Below are positions 22,506 through 38,142 of a stretch of DNA of 64,000 nucleotides, in pieces. Made by a program: the position numbers and the translations under genes. A model generated the notes under the pieces. That model was not told the DNA's origin, did not search any database, and worked only from the letters and a program-made list of their open reading frames with translations. This stretch comes from Micromonospora lutea (GTDB lineage: Bacteria; Actinomycetota; Actinomycetes; Mycobacteriales; Micromonosporaceae): positions 62,001 through 126,000 of the forward strand of contig NZ_BOPB01000010.1 in assembly GCF_016863535.1 (NCBI RefSeq). Reading direction: 5' to 3'. Each line of letters opens with the position of its first letter. Position 1 is the first letter of the stretch.

Positions 22506-22871
22506 TCAGTCGATGTCGGGCGCGAAGTCCTGCCCGTACGGCGCCTCGGCGAGCCGGACCACCCCGATCACCAGCACCACCACCAGGCTGACCGCGACCA
22601 GCACCAGCCCCGTCCAGGCCAGCCGCTCGCCACGACGCAGCCAGGCCGCCCCGGTCAGGAAGCCCCCCGAGGCGTACGCCTCCCGGCGCGCCTGCCGCGC
22701 CAGGTGCAGTGCCACCGTTGCCGGTACCACGCCACCGATCAGCAGCCCGGTGAGTGCCGCCATCAGGCCGAGGGCGAAGACGGCCCGGGCCTTGGTCGCC
22801 CGGACCGGGTCCGGGTCGAGCGGATGACGCGGTGCCGACGCGGCGGGCGCCGATCCGGGTGCGATCGTCAT
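22506..22871 (-). CDS. Small two-helix membrane protein, unknown function
   Basis: A predicted 121-residue membrane protein. I chose the ATG at 22871 (MTIAPGSAPAASAPRHPLDPD); the frame extends 25 codons upstream but that part is Arg/Gly/His-rich and looks non-coding. A short N-terminal tail is followed by a first hydrophobic helix (about residues 35-57, FALGLMAALTGLLIGGVVPATVALHLA), a basic stretch (RQARREAYASGGFL) and a second helix (about 85-107). The end is acidic (PYGQDFAPDID). I do not recognise a family. It lies between the rpoC terminator and the proline-rich membrane protein, both on the same strand. Confidence 0.7.
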   Translation of the reverse strand: MTIAPGSAPAASAPRHPLDPDPVRATKARAVFALGLMAALTGLLIGGVVPATVALHLARQARREAYASGGFLTGAAWLRRGERLAWTGLVLVAVSLVVVLVIGVVRLAEAPYGQDFAPDID

Positions 22872-22982
22872 GACCACATGATGCCCCCCTCGACCGATGT
22901 CCGCGCCGTACCCAGGGCACGACGTCGGCCTGCGGCGCGGTGACACCTCCCCCGCTGCGCCGAGGAATGGCTCGGAACACGA

Positions 22983-23014
22983 GGAGGCCCCGGCGAATGC
23001 ACGCCGGGGCCTCC
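22983..23014 (-). terminator. rpoC terminator
   Basis: GGAGGCCCCGGCG (22983-22995) and its perfect complement (23002-23014) form a 13-bp GC-rich stem with loop AATGCA, 17 nt past the rpoC stop. Very likely ends the rpoB-rpoC transcript. Confidence 0.85.
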
Positions 23015-23030
23015 CACGTCACTGCGCGGT

Positions 23031-26918
<3,888 letters not shown>

Positions 26919-26968
26919 GTTCAAATCCCTCACACGTCGCTTGGTGCGTCAGCAGCTCACCGGGTTTT

Positions 26969-27040
26969 GGTTTCGGGGCGGGGTGACCCACGAAGGGATC
27001 AAACCTGACCGCCCGGAGTGGGTCGCCCCGCCCCGAAACC
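26969..27040 (-). other. Long hairpin in the rpoB-rpoC spacer
   Basis: Arms 26969-26990 and 27019-27038 (extending to 27040) form a stem of about 22 bp with a single mismatch and a 28-nt loop. It fills most of the space between the rpoB stop and the rpoC ribosome site. It could be an RNase processing site or a partial terminator. Confidence 0.7.
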
Positions 27041-27046
27041 CCAACG

Positions 27047-30478
<3,432 letters not shown>

Positions 30479-30606
30479 GATGCGTCCTTCCGAGGACCGG
30501 TGCTGCAGAACGGCTGGTACGCGTGCACTCCAATGACCCCACCAGAAAATATCCACAAACGGACATTTCCGAGCAGGGGTCAAGTCGGAAGGCAGCGCAA
30601 ACTAGC

Positions 30607-30635
30607 AGTGTAGCCGAGAGGCTAACCGCTGTCCA
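30607..30635 (-). promoter_or_regulatory. Promoter for rpoB-rpoC
   Basis: Minus strand TGGACA (30635-30630), exact 17-nt spacer, TACACT (30612-30607). Predicted start near 30600, about 120 nt before the rpoB TTG. The remaining 30636-30960 stretch shows no gene I can support. Confidence 0.7.
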
Positions 30636-30960
30636 GCACACCCCGCAGGTTGTTGCGGAACGTGCCTCGGGGACCCCTCGAACGGGTCGCACCGGGCCGC
30701 TCAGAACGCAACGTCCCTGCCGGGCCGCCCAGGTCTGCATGGCGAGTGGTGCTGCCGCTGCATTACCCACGCGGTGGCCGTCGCAAGCGCGGAAGGTCTT
30801 GCTGATGCCAGCGTGCCTGGCAGTCCAGGGCCGCGTCAAGGGCTCCCGTCGGCATCGGACGCTCTTTCCCACCGGAGGGCGAGCCCGCCGACCCCGTCCG
30901 CGCACCGTGGACCGAGGCTCGAAGCCCTGCTCATGCCGGTTGCGACGGCTCCACGAACAC

Positions 30961-30996
30961 GGTGGGCGGCGATCCACTGTCGGATCGCCGCCCACC
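30961..30996 (-). terminator. Terminator after rplL
   Basis: GGTGGGCGGCGATCC (30961-30975) and its perfect complement (30982-30996) form a 15-bp stem with loop ACTGTC, about 60 nt past the rplL stop. It separates rplJ-rplL from rpoB-rpoC, so beta subunits depend on read-through plus the rpoB promoter. Confidence 0.8.
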
Positions 30997-31054
30997 GCGA
31001 AGTGGTCTGCCCCGGTTCCACCAACCGAGCCGGGACGGTCAGGTGAGGCTCAGG

Positions 31055-31444
31055 TCACTTGAGGGTGACCTTGGCGCCCTCACCCTCCAGCTTGGCCTTG
31101 GCCTTGTCCGCGGCCTCCTTGTTGACCTTCTCCAGGACCGGCTTCGGGGCGGCCTCGACCAGGTCCTTGGCCTCCTTGAGGCCCAGGCCGGTCAGCTCAC
31201 GCACGACCTTGATGACCTGGATCTTCTTGCCACCGTCAGCCTCGAGGACGACGTCGAACTCGTCCTTCTCCGGCTCGGCCTCGGCGGCGGCACCACCGGC
31301 AGCCGGACCGGCCATCATCATCGCGGCCGGAGCGGCGGCGGTGACCTCGAAGGTCTCCTCGAACTGCTTCACGAACTCGGAGAGCTCGATCAGCGTCATC
31401 TCCTTGAACGCGTCGAGCAGCTCGTCGGTGCTGAGCTTCGCCAT
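31055..31444 (-). CDS. rplL: 50S ribosomal protein L7/L12
   Basis: The stalk protein that recruits translation GTPases, present in several copies bound to L10. The 129-residue protein has the N-terminal dimerisation helices (about 1-35), an Ala/Gly/Met-rich hinge (36-58) and the C-terminal factor-binding domain ([35 protein letters not shown]). It lies 54 nt after rplJ and ends before a strong terminator. Confidence 0.98.
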   Translation of the reverse strand: MAKLSTDELLDAFKEMTLIELSEFVKQFEETFEVTAAAPAAMMMAGPAAGGAAAEAEPEKDEFDVVLEADGGKKIQVIKVVRELTGLGLKEAKDLVEAAPKPVLEKVNKEAADKAKAKLEGEGAKVTLK

Positions 31445-31498
31445 GTCTGGCGTCCTTTCTCATGGTTCAAACTAAGAACGTGGTGTGCCGGCGCGACC

Positions 31499-32044
31499 TC
31501 AGGCCGCCTCGGCGCCTTCCTTCTCGCGCTTGTCCTGCAGGGCGGCCGCCAGGCGGGCGGTCTTCGACAGCGGGGCCTGGAACAGGGCCGCGGCCTTGCT
31601 CAGGTTGCCCTTCATCGCGCCGGCCAGCTTGGCCAGCAGTACCTCGCGGGACTCCAGGTCGGCGAGCTTCGTGACCTCGGCCGCGGAAATGGCCTTGCCC
31701 TCGAAGACGCCGCCCTTGATGACGAGCTTCGGGTTGGCCTTCGCGAAGTCGCGAAGGCCCTTCGCCGCCTCGACGACGTCGCCCGAAACGAAAGTCAGCG
31801 CGGTAGGACCGGAGAACAGCTCGTCGAGGCCGGAGATGCCCGCGTCCGCCGCGGCACGCTTCGCCAGCGTGTTCTTGGCGACCGTGTAACTGGTCTCCTT
31901 GCCGAGCGAGCGCCGCAGCTGGGTGAGCTGGGAAACCGTCAGACCGCGGTACTCGGTCAGCACGGTGGCACCCGAGTTCCGGAAGCTCTCGGTCAGCTCT
32001 GCGACGGCCGTGGCCTTGTCGGCCCGGATCGGCTTGTCCGCCAT
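31499..32044 (-). CDS. rplJ: 50S ribosomal protein L10
   Basis: L10 anchors the L7/L12 stalk. The ATG at 32044 gives 181 residues ([21 protein letters not shown]...); GAGGAGGGAC just upstream is a strong ribosome site. The longer open frame upstream runs through the structured leader and is not real. The C-terminal helix that binds L7/L12 dimers is present. Expression is probably controlled by the L10-type leader located at 32123-32291. Confidence 0.97.
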   Translation of the reverse strand: MADKPIRADKATAVAELTESFRNSGATVLTEYRGLTVSQLTQLRRSLGKETSYTVAKNTLAKRAAADAGISGLDELFSGPTALTFVSGDVVEAAKGLRDFAKANPKLVIKGGVFEGKAISAAEVTKLADLESREVLLAKLAGAMKGNLSKAAALFQAPLSKTARLAAALQDKREKEGAEAA

Positions 32045-32122
32045 GTCCCTCCTCTCTCGTTGCTCGAGGCTGGTCACCGTCGTAGGCGAGCGCCTGTGAC
32101 GGGGCGGAGGTATCGCGGCAAC

Positions 32123-32291
32123 AGAAAAGCCCCGGCGCAGGGCGCACGGGGCGAGGGCGGCAGGATCAGGTGGTCGGCGGACCACAGGATGCAGCCGATT
32201 TCGCTTGCCGCCCTGCGCGGGTCGCCCGTCTTCGCGGGACCTTCGACCGTGCCCGGGGCACGGTGACCAGCGGTCTCTGGGTGGAACTTCG
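32123..32291 (-). promoter_or_regulatory. L10 leader with attenuator upstream of rplJ
   Basis: An intrinsic terminator-like hairpin, GCCCCG/CGGGGC (arms 32147-32152 and 32129-32134), is followed on the minus strand by TTTTCT. An upstream segment (32209-32218) is complementary over 10 nt to the hairpin's internal sequence (32135-32144), so the two structures exclude each other. This is the layout of the known ribosomal L10 leader family, where the L10/L7-L12 complex binds the leader and represses its own operon. Confidence 0.7.
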
Positions 32292-32297
32292 CTCACC

Positions 32298-32327
32298 AGG
32301 CTACGCGACACCCCAGGGGAGCGCCAA
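32298..32327 (-). promoter_or_regulatory. Candidate promoter for rplJ-rplL
   Basis: Minus strand TTGGCG (32327-32322), 18-nt spacer, TAGCCT (32303-32298). Transcription would begin near 32291, just ahead of the structured L10 leader. The same -35 and spacing occur before infA. Confidence 0.5.
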
Positions 32328-32384
32328 ATCGCCCCCGGCGGGTCCGCCCTCCACCGCCGCGACGCTGACCGGCTGCTCCTCGCA

Positions 32385-33074
32385 CTAGGCACGCCCGGTG
32401 CGGGCGCGGGCATAGCCAGCCAGCACCACCGCCGCCCACGCCAACGCCCACGCCGTCAGCAGCAGCGCGGTCGACCCGGGCAACGGTCCGACGAGCGCCC
32501 TGGCGGTGGGGAGCAGCGGCGGCGCCAACCACGGCGCGACCGACTTGGAGAGACCGAGAACCAGTGCGGCGACCGCACCGGAGGTGAGCACCGCCACACC
32601 GTACCCGGCGCTGCGGGTGATCACCCGGCTGGCCAGCGCGCCCAGCGCCACGGCTCCTGGCAGGGCGAGCAGATGCGCCCAGAGACCAAGCGCCACACCT
32701 GCCGGAATTGACCGCTCACCCGGCAGGCTCGGACCGGTCACCCCACCCACCAGCCAGGGGAAGACCAGGGCGATCATCACCAGACCGAGGCCGGCCACGG
32801 CCGCCGCGACCAGGCCGGCCGCCTGCTCCCGCGCCGAGCCGACGGCGACCAGTGCCAGCCGGCGCTGCACGTCCGGCTCGACGTCCAGCAGGATCTTGGT
32901 CTGCCAGGCCAACACGGGGAAGAGCACCACGGCCGACACGCCGTACGCCTCCGCCGGCTGGGCGCGACCGCCGCCGTAGAGGACCCCGAGGGTGAGCAGG
33001 CCGGCCAGGACCGGTGCCAACGCCCTTCCGGTACGCAGAAAGCCGGCGAGCCGGAACCGGACCAGGGCGGTCAC
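32385..33074 (-). CDS. ABC-2 type membrane permease (partner of a truncated ATPase)
   Basis: A 229-residue membrane protein with about six hydrophobic helices, consistent with an ABC-2-type export permease. I chose the GTG at 33074, which overlaps the upstream ATPase stop as GTGA; the longer frame upstream overlaps that gene and is a shadow. It would normally pair with the ATPase encoded immediately upstream, but that ATPase lacks its Walker A half, so this permease may have no working partner here. No substrate can be inferred. It lies between the rplA terminator and the rplJ promoter. Confidence 0.75.
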   Translation of the reverse strand: MTALVRFRLAGFLRTGRALAPVLAGLLTLGVLYGGGRAQPAEAYGVSAVVLFPVLAWQTKILLDVEPDVQRRLALVAVGSAREQAAGLVAAAVAGLGLVMIALVFPWLVGGVTGPSLPGERSIPAGVALGLWAHLLALPGAVALGALASRVITRSAGYGVAVLTSGAVAALVLGLSKSVAPWLAPPLLPTARALVGPLPGSTALLLTAWALAWAAVVLAGYARARTGRA

Positions 33075-33568
33075 CGGGCCACCTCGGACGGCGGTCCCGC
33101 CGCCGGCCGCGTGGCCTCGGGTGGTCGGCTCTGGCCGCGTACCCGCAGGACGTTGTGGCCCTCGGCGCGCAAGCGGGCGACGGTGGCCGGCACCTGCCTG
33201 ACCGGAACCTCCAACTCGACCACCGCGACTGTCTCCTCGCCCGGCGGGGTCCGCTCGACCACGGCCGCGTCGGCCACCGTCCACTCCCGTGCGCCGGGCA
33301 GCCGGACCGTCTCCCCGCGGTGGTCGCTGACCAGTACCGACCCGCCGTCGGTCAGCACCTCGTCGACCACCTGGGGGACCAGTTCGCGCGCCGCGGCGTC
33401 CAGCCCCTCCCATGGCTCGTCGAGAACGAGCAGGCCCGGCGGACGCAGCAGGGCCTGGGCCAGACCGACCTTCTGGGCGGTGCCTTTCGACAACTGGGAC
33501 AGCCGGACCGTCCGGAACGGACCGAGCCCCAACCGGTCGACCCAGCGTCGCACCGCCCGGCCCGCCAC
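33071..33568 (-). pseudogene. ABC transporter ATP-binding protein, 5'-truncated
   Basis: Only the C-terminal part of an ABC ATPase remains. The signature motif (LSQLSKGTAQKVGLAQALL, about residues 23-41 of the frame from GTG 33568) and Walker B with the catalytic glutamate (LLVLDEPWEGLD) are present, followed by the SDH-type H-loop and a C-terminal domain. Walker A and the Q-loop are absent. ABC-like sequence in the same frame (RVRLSGVAGRAVRRWVDRLGL) continues upstream to about 33583, where it meets the rplA terminator; rplA itself ends at 33629. There is no ribosome site for the GTG. The remaining protein could not bind ATP normally, so I call it a decayed gene. Confidence 0.7.
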
Positions 33569-33582
33569 ACCGGACAGACGAA

Positions 33583-33612
33583 CGCGGCCCCGCCAGGAGT
33601 GGCGGGGCCGCG
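33583..33612 (-). terminator. rplK-rplA terminator
   Basis: CGCGGCCCCGCCA (33583-33595) and its perfect complement (33600-33612) form a 13-bp stem with the 4-nt loop GGAG, 17 nt past the rplA stop; the minus strand continues TTCGTCTG. One arm overlaps the truncated end of the ABC ATPase frame. Confidence 0.8.
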
Positions 33613-33628
33613 CGTCGGTGCGTCGTGC

Positions 33629-34345
33629 TCAGCTTTCGGCCGAGCCCTCCCGCAGGTTCTTCACCACGTTCGGGTCGACCGGCACACCCGGCCCCATCGT
33701 CGTGGTGAGGGTCACCTTCTTGAGGTACTTGCCCTTCGCGGCCGACGGCTTGGCGCGCAGCACCTCGTCGAGGACGGCCGCGTAGTTGTCGACCAGCTGG
33801 GCCTCGGAGAACGAGGCCTTACCGATGATCAGGTGCAGGTTCGAGTGCTTGTCCACCCGGAAGGTGATCTTTCCACCCTTGATGTCCGAGACGGCCTTGC
33901 TGACGTCCATGGTCACCGTGCCGGTCTTCGGGTTCGGCATCAGACCGCGCGGGCCCAGGATCCGCGCGATCCGGCCGATCTTGGCCATCTGGTCGGGCGT
34001 GGCGATCGCCGCGTCGAAGTCCAGCCAGCCACCCTGGATCCGGGCGACCAGCTCGTCGGTGCCGACCTCGTCGGCACCGGCGGCGACGGCCTCCTCGGCC
34101 TTCGCGCCAGCGGCGAAGACGATCACGCGGGCGGTCTTACCGGTGCCATGCGGCAGGTTGACCGTGCCGCGGACCATCTGGTCCGCCTTACGGGGGTCGA
34201 CGCCGAGGCGCATCGCGACCTCGACCGTGGCGTCGAACTTGACGGCGGTGTTCTCCTTGGCCAGCTTGACGGCCTCGGAGGGGGCGTAGAGCTTCGACCG
34301 GTCGATGGCCTCGGCGGCCTTGCGGTAGTTCTTGCTGCGCTGCAT
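33629..34345 (-). CDS. rplA: 50S ribosomal protein L1
   Basis: L1 forms the mobile stalk that guides deacylated tRNA out of the E site, and in many bacteria represses rplK-rplA. The 238-residue protein has both domains, with the [19 protein letters not shown] and [19 protein letters not shown] signatures. It follows rplK after 80 nt and ends at a strong hairpin. Confidence 0.97.
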   Translation of the reverse strand: MQRSKNYRKAAEAIDRSKLYAPSEAVKLAKENTAVKFDATVEVAMRLGVDPRKADQMVRGTVNLPHGTGKTARVIVFAAGAKAEEAVAAGADEVGTDELVARIQGGWLDFDAAIATPDQMAKIGRIARILGPRGLMPNPKTGTVTMDVSKAVSDIKGGKITFRVDKHSNLHLIIGKASFSEAQLVDNYAAVLDEVLRAKPSAAKGKYLKKVTLTTTMGPGVPVDPNVVKNLREGSAES

Positions 34346-34425
34346 CTTCTGTCTACTCCTGTGGTCTCTGGCGGGCCGCGGTGCTCGCGCGCCCTCCCAC
34401 GATCCGTACGGGTCGGTGACCGACG

Positions 34426-34857
34426 TCAGTCGGTGACGTCCAGGCCCATCGACCGGGCGGTGCCGGCGATGATCTTCTCAGCCTGGTCGACGTCATTGGC
34501 GTTGAGGTCGGCCATCTTCTTCTCGGCGATCTCCCGCAGCTGCGCGCGGGTCACCGAGCCGACCTTCTGGGTGTGCGGGACGCCCGAGCCCTTCTGCACA
34601 CCGGCGGCCTTGATCAGCAGCCGGGCGGCGGGCGGGGTCTTCAGCACGAAGGTGAAGGAGCGGTCCTCGTACACGCTGATCTCGGCGGGGACGATGTCGC
34701 CCCGCTGCGACTCGGTCTGCGCGTTGTACGACTTGCAGAACTCCATGATGTTCACGCCGTGCTGGCCGAGCGCGGGACCGACCGGCGGTGCCGGAGTGGC
34801 CTGGCCCGCCGGCAGCTGAAGCGTGAACGTCTTGACGAGCTTCTTCTTCGGAGGCAT
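34426..34857 (-). CDS. rplK: 50S ribosomal protein L11
   Basis: L11 is part of the GTPase-associated centre and is required for RelA activation; it is also the thiostrepton-binding protein. The ATG at 34857 gives 143 residues ([32 protein letters not shown]...), with the N-terminal proline-rich domain and the C-terminal rRNA-binding domain. The 196 nt before it contains the secE-nusG terminator and a candidate promoter. Confidence 0.97.
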   Translation of the reverse strand: MPPKKKLVKTFTLQLPAGQATPAPPVGPALGQHGVNIMEFCKSYNAQTESQRGDIVPAEISVYEDRSFTFVLKTPPAARLLIKAAGVQKGSGVPHTQKVGSVTRAQLREIAEKKMADLNANDVDQAEKIIAGTARSMGLDVTD

Positions 34858-34950
34858 GTCTCTTCCTGGGGCTTGGAACTGGGAAAGGTTCACACGACAC
34901 CGCCGTCGAGGCGCGCACGGTCAGCGCGCATGCGACGGCGGCGACGTTCT

Positions 34951-34981
34951 AGGGTAGCGCAGACCTGGATCCCCGCAGCCA
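34951..34981 (-). promoter_or_regulatory. Candidate promoter for rplK-rplA
   Basis: Minus strand TACCCT (34956-34951) fits the -10 consensus. The -35 is poor (TGGCTG, 19 nt upstream). Predicted leader about 85 nt. Confidence 0.35.
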
Positions 34982-35019
34982 CGGAGGTTGCCCGGGCGGG
35001 TGAACCGGACGAACGACGA

Positions 35020-35043
35020 CCGGCGGCGGTTGCCCGCCGCCGG
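35020..35043 (-). terminator. secE-nusG terminator
   Basis: CCGGCGGCGG (35020-35029) and CCGCCGCCGG (35034-35043) form a perfect 10-bp stem with loop TTGC, 10 nt past the nusG stop. Confidence 0.7.
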
Positions 35044-35053
35044 CAGTCGACGA

Positions 35054-35776
35054 TCAGATCTTGGCGACCTGGTTGAAGTTCAGCTCCACCGGCGTCTCCC
35101 GACCGAAGATCGACACCAGCACCTTGAGCTTCTGCTGGTCGGCATTGATCTCGCTGATCGTGGCCGGCAGGGAAGCGAAGGCACCATCGGTGACCGTGAC
35201 CGAGTCGCCAACCTCGAAGTCGAGGACCTTGACCTCCGGCTTGGCCTTCTTCTGCTCGGTCTCGACCGCCGGTGCCAGCCACTTGAGCACCTCATCGAGG
35301 CTCAGCGGCGCCGGCCGGTCGGCCCGGTCGGTCGCGCCGACGAAGCCGGTGACCCCGGGAGTGTTCCGGACGCAGGAGTACGACTCCGCGGTCAGCTCCA
35401 TCCGGACGAGGATGTAGCCCGGGAAGACCTTGGCCTGCACCTGGGCACGCTTGCCGTTCTTGACCTCGACCTCTTCCCGGGTCGGCACCTCGACCTGGTA
35501 GATGTAGTCCTCCATGTCGAGGGACGTGATCCGGGTTTCGAGGTTGGTCTTGACCTTGTTCTCGTAACCGGCGTACGAGTGCACCACGTACCAGTCGCCC
35601 GGCGCGTAACGCAGCTTCTGCCGCAACTCCGCAACCGGGTCGAAGTCCTCCTCGGGAGCAGGCTCGGTCATCGCGAACTCCGGCTCGCTGGCGGCCTCGA
35701 CCGACTCGTCACCAGCCGCCGTCGCCACCGTGGACTGCTCGTCCGGGGTTTCGGCGGTCTCGTCGTACTCAGGCAC
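35054..35776 (-). CDS. nusG: Transcription termination/antitermination factor NusG
   Basis: NusG binds RNA polymerase and links it to Rho or, via S10, to the ribosome. The 240-residue protein has a Glu/Ala-rich N-terminal extension of about 60 residues, typical of actinobacteria, then the NGN domain ([22 protein letters not shown]...) and a C-terminal KOW domain ([22 protein letters not shown]). It lies 39 nt after secE, the usual partner order. Confidence 0.97.
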   Translation of the reverse strand: MPEYDETAETPDEQSTVATAAGDESVEAASEPEFAMTEPAPEEDFDPVAELRQKLRYAPGDWYVVHSYAGYENKVKTNLETRITSLDMEDYIYQVEVPTREEVEVKNGKRAQVQAKVFPGYILVRMELTAESYSCVRNTPGVTGFVGATDRADRPAPLSLDEVLKWLAPAVETEQKKAKPEVKVLDFEVGDSVTVTDGAFASLPATISEINADQQKLKVLVSIFGRETPVELNFNQVAKI

Positions 35777-35815
35777 GCTTGCTCACTTCCGTCACTATCG
35801 GCACGTATCAGCCGG

Positions 35816-36205
35816 TCAGCTGGGGTTGCCGAAGACCCACAACACGCCCTTGGCGAAGGCGAAGTCGAGGACGGCCACGATCGTCAGCATCACCGAGACG
35901 AACGCGATCACCACCGCCGTGTAGGTCAGCAGCTCCTTGCGGGTCGGCCAGATGACCTTACGCAGTTCGGCCACGACCTCGCGGATGAAACGCGCGATGC
36001 GGCCGAACAGGCCCACCTTGTCGGCGTCGGCACGCGTCTTGCGACCGTCAGCGGAATCCGCCCGGGCCCGCGAACGGGTGGCGGTGCCACCCCGCGAAAC
36101 CGGCTCGTCCGCGTCGGTGGCGTCGTCCTCGGCGCTGTCGTTGACGACGTCGTCGTCCAGGCGCTCGTCGTCGGCGTCCTCGCCGCGCCGCTTGTTGTCG
36201 GCCAC
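35816..36205 (-). CDS. secE: Preprotein translocase subunit SecE
   Basis: SecE clamps SecY in the Sec translocon. I chose the GTG at 36205, which has GGAGG 8 nt upstream, giving 129 residues. The first 65 residues are charged and low-complexity (acidic then Arg-rich). The conserved amphipathic helix FIREVVAELRKVIWPTRKEL and one membrane helix (AVVIAFVSVMLTIVAVLDFAF) follow. It lies between tRNA-Trp and nusG. Confidence 0.95.
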   Translation of the reverse strand: MADNKRRGEDADDERLDDDVVNDSAEDDATDADEPVSRGGTATRSRARADSADGRKTRADADKVGLFGRIARFIREVVAELRKVIWPTRKELLTYTAVVIAFVSVMLTIVAVLDFAFAKGVLWVFGNPS

Positions 36206-36414
36206 TTCGCCCTCCGTCGCGGGATGTCGGTGTCGCACGCGGTGCGCGTGCGCGGCGCTTGGTCACGCCGGCCGGACCAACCGTCCCGGGACGGGCCGCG
36301 GCCGGCGGATCAACCGGAAGGCCCGATGCCTCGGACCTCCCCGCCGATGCCACCACCACGGGCCGGACGCCACCCGAAGGCGGCGCGACCCACGGAACGG
36401 TCAGGCCTGAGGCG

Positions 36415-36487
<73 letters not shown>

Positions 36488-36613
36488 GTGCGGCAACGCT
36501 CACCCCACCCGGTCACACGACCAGGCAGGGGTCACTTGCCCCACGGCGGACCAGTGTACGGGTACCGGCCCGACTTTCCCAACCGGTCTACCCCACGTGC
36601 CGCCCGATGCTGG

Positions 36614-37006
36614 TCAGCCGGCCGTCCGTACGGTGGCCCGCGCCTGCGACAACACCTTCTCGCCGAGGCACGTGGCGGTCACGTCCAGCCTGGTCAGACC
36701 CGCCTCGGTCACCTCCCGGACCACCGCGGTCACCACGATCTCGGTGCCGGCGTCGTCGTCGGGGACCACCACCGGGCGGGTGAATCGCACGCCGAAGTCG
36801 ACCACCGCGTCGGGCGAGCCGGCCCAGGCGGTGACCGCCCGACCGACGAGCGCCATGGTGAACATGCCGTGGGCGATCACCCCGGGCAGGCCCACCTTGG
36901 TGGCGAACCGGTCGCTCCAGTGGATCGGGTTGAAGTCGCCCGAGGCCCCGGCGTAACGGATCAGGTCCGCCCGGGTCACCCGGAACGTCTGGGTGGGCAG
37001 TTCCAT
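36614..37006 (-). CDS. hadB: (3R)-hydroxyacyl-ACP dehydratase subunit HadB
   Basis: A hotdog-fold MaoC-type dehydratase of the FAS-II cycle that removes water from 3-hydroxyacyl-ACP. The 130-residue protein contains the hydratase motif GDFNPIHWSDRFA with catalytic D24 and H29, plus N26. It starts 1 nt after the hadA stop, so the two form a heterodimer-type operon as in Mycobacterium. A third subunit gene (hadC) is not present in the interval to tRNA-Trp. Confidence 0.9.
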   Translation of the reverse strand: MELPTQTFRVTRADLIRYAGASGDFNPIHWSDRFATKVGLPGVIAHGMFTMALVGRAVTAWAGSPDAVVDFGVRFTRPVVVPDDDAGTEIVVTAVVREVTEAGLTRLDVTATCLGEKVLSQARATVRTAG

Positions 37007-37007
37007 G

Positions 37008-37454
37008 TCAGGCCTCCCCGCGTACGACGAGCTTCATCCAGGCGGTGACCACCGGCTCGCCGACGGTCGTGTGGACCTCGGTCCGGGTGGTCACGAACTC
37101 GTGACCACCTCGGCTGGTGACGTCCTCGATGGCGTTGACACAGACCAGCTCGTCGCCGGCCACCACCGGTCGGGTGTACGCGAACCGCTGGTCGCCGTGG
37201 ACCACCCGGCTGTAGTCGATGCCGAGCTCCGGATCCTCGATCATCTGCCGGTTGGCCGCCATGGTGAGCACGATCGCGAAGGTCGGCGGCGCCACCACGT
37301 CCGGGTGGCCCAGCGCGCGGGCGGCCTCCGGATCGTGATGGGCGGGATCGGTCGCGCCGATCGCCGTCGCGAACTCGCGGATCTTCTCGCGGCCCACCTG
37401 ATAGGGGGCGGTCGGCGGATAGGCCCGGCCGACGAAGGACTGGTCCAGAGGCAT
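37008..37454 (-). CDS. hadA: (3R)-hydroxyacyl-ACP dehydratase subunit HadA
   Basis: The partner of HadB. The 148-residue protein has the N-terminal hotdog half (MaoC_dehydrat_N type): PLDQSFVGRAYPPTAPYQVGREK, then the hydrophobic helix VVAPPTFAIVLTM and the HGDQRFAYTRPVVAGDEL segment. In this pair HadA is thought to bind the acyl chain while HadB supplies the catalytic Asp/His. It lies about 125 nt after rpmG and is tightly coupled to hadB. Confidence 0.9.
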   Translation of the reverse strand: MPLDQSFVGRAYPPTAPYQVGREKIREFATAIGATDPAHHDPEAARALGHPDVVAPPTFAIVLTMAANRQMIEDPELGIDYSRVVHGDQRFAYTRPVVAGDELVCVNAIEDVTSRGGHEFVTTRTEVHTTVGEPVVTAWMKLVVRGEA

Positions 37455-37578
37455 GCCGCGAACCTACACGCAAAGCGCGAAGGCCGGTTCGAGCGGTCGG
37501 CGGCGGCTCAGGCCGCGCCGTCCATCCGAACCGGCGATCGTGACACGTGTGGAAGCCGGGCCTGTCGGCCCGGGCAGG

Positions 37579-37746
37579 TCAGCGCGTCTCGCGGTGCAGG
37601 GTGTGCCGCCCGTCCCGGGGGCAGAACTTCTTCAGCTCGATGCGGTCCGGGTCGTTACGGCGGTTCTTGCGCGTGATGTAGTTGCGCTCCTTGCACTCCA
37701 CACACGCCAAAGTGATCTTCGGCCGGACATCGGTCGCCTTCGCCAC
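37579..37746 (-). CDS. rpmG: 50S ribosomal protein L33 with altered zinc motif
   Basis: L33 is a small 50S protein near the E site. The GTG at 37746 gives 55 residues ([21 protein letters not shown]...HTLHRETR). The usual zinc form has four cysteines. Here C15, C18 and C42 are present but the fourth position is D45 (FCPRDGRHT), so the zinc site is incomplete or uses another ligand such as H48. The gene lies between tRNA-Met and hadA, the standard actinobacterial position. Confidence 0.93.
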   Translation of the reverse strand: MAKATDVRPKITLACVECKERNYITRKNRRNDPDRIELKKFCPRDGRHTLHRETR

Positions 37747-37879
37747 GGCGGAGTGCCTTCCTCGCTAACGGATACAACTACGGCGCTGAAGCCTACGCGC
37801 CACCTGGTCAGACACGCAAAGTGGGCGCCTGTGGCGCCCGTCCCACCGACCACCGGAAACAATCCGGGGCGGACGAGAG

Positions 37880-37952
37880 TAGCGGTGGCCGGACTTGAAC
37901 CGGCGACACAGCGATTATGAGCCGCTTGCTCTGCCATCTGAGCTACACCGCC
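37880..37952 (-). tRNA. tRNA-Met (CAT)
   Basis: A 73-nt cloverleaf: acceptor GGCGGTG/CACCGCT with a terminal G-U pair, D-arm TAGCTCAGATGGCAGAGCA, anticodon CAT in CTCATAA, T-loop GGTTCAAGTCC, discriminator A. The paired first acceptor position suggests the elongator form. The 3' CCA is not encoded. Confidence 0.95.
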
Positions 37953-37977
37953 GCGGTGGGCCCAGCCGGACCCTCTG

Positions 37978-38050
37978 AGCCCCCTTACGGAATCGAACCG
38001 TAGACCTTCTCCTTACCATGGAGACGCTCTGCCGACTGAGCTAAGGGGGC
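37978..38050 (-). tRNA. tRNA-Thr (GGT)
   Basis: A 73-nt cloverleaf with acceptor GCCCCCT/AGGGGGC, discriminator T, D-arm TAGCTCAGTCGGCAGAGC, anticodon GGT in ATGGTAA, T-loop GGTTCGATTCC. It lies 25 nt before tRNA-Met, so both are probably processed from one transcript. The 3' CCA is not encoded. Confidence 0.96.
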
Positions 38051-38142
38051 CTGCGCGATCACTCGGTGCTCGCGCAGAGGTAAGAGTACACGCCCGCGCC
38101 GGGCTGATGAAATCGGATCCCCCGGGTCGGCGTACTCCCAGC

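Noticed and set aside
26919..26933. Upstream GTG start for rpoC
   Set aside because: It has no ribosome site, while the GTG at 26918 has AGGGA at the right spacing and matches the mycobacterial start.
30479..30583. Extended N-terminus of RpoB
   Set aside because: It would run towards the promoter leader and lacks family similarity; GGAAGGA before TTG 30478 fits better.
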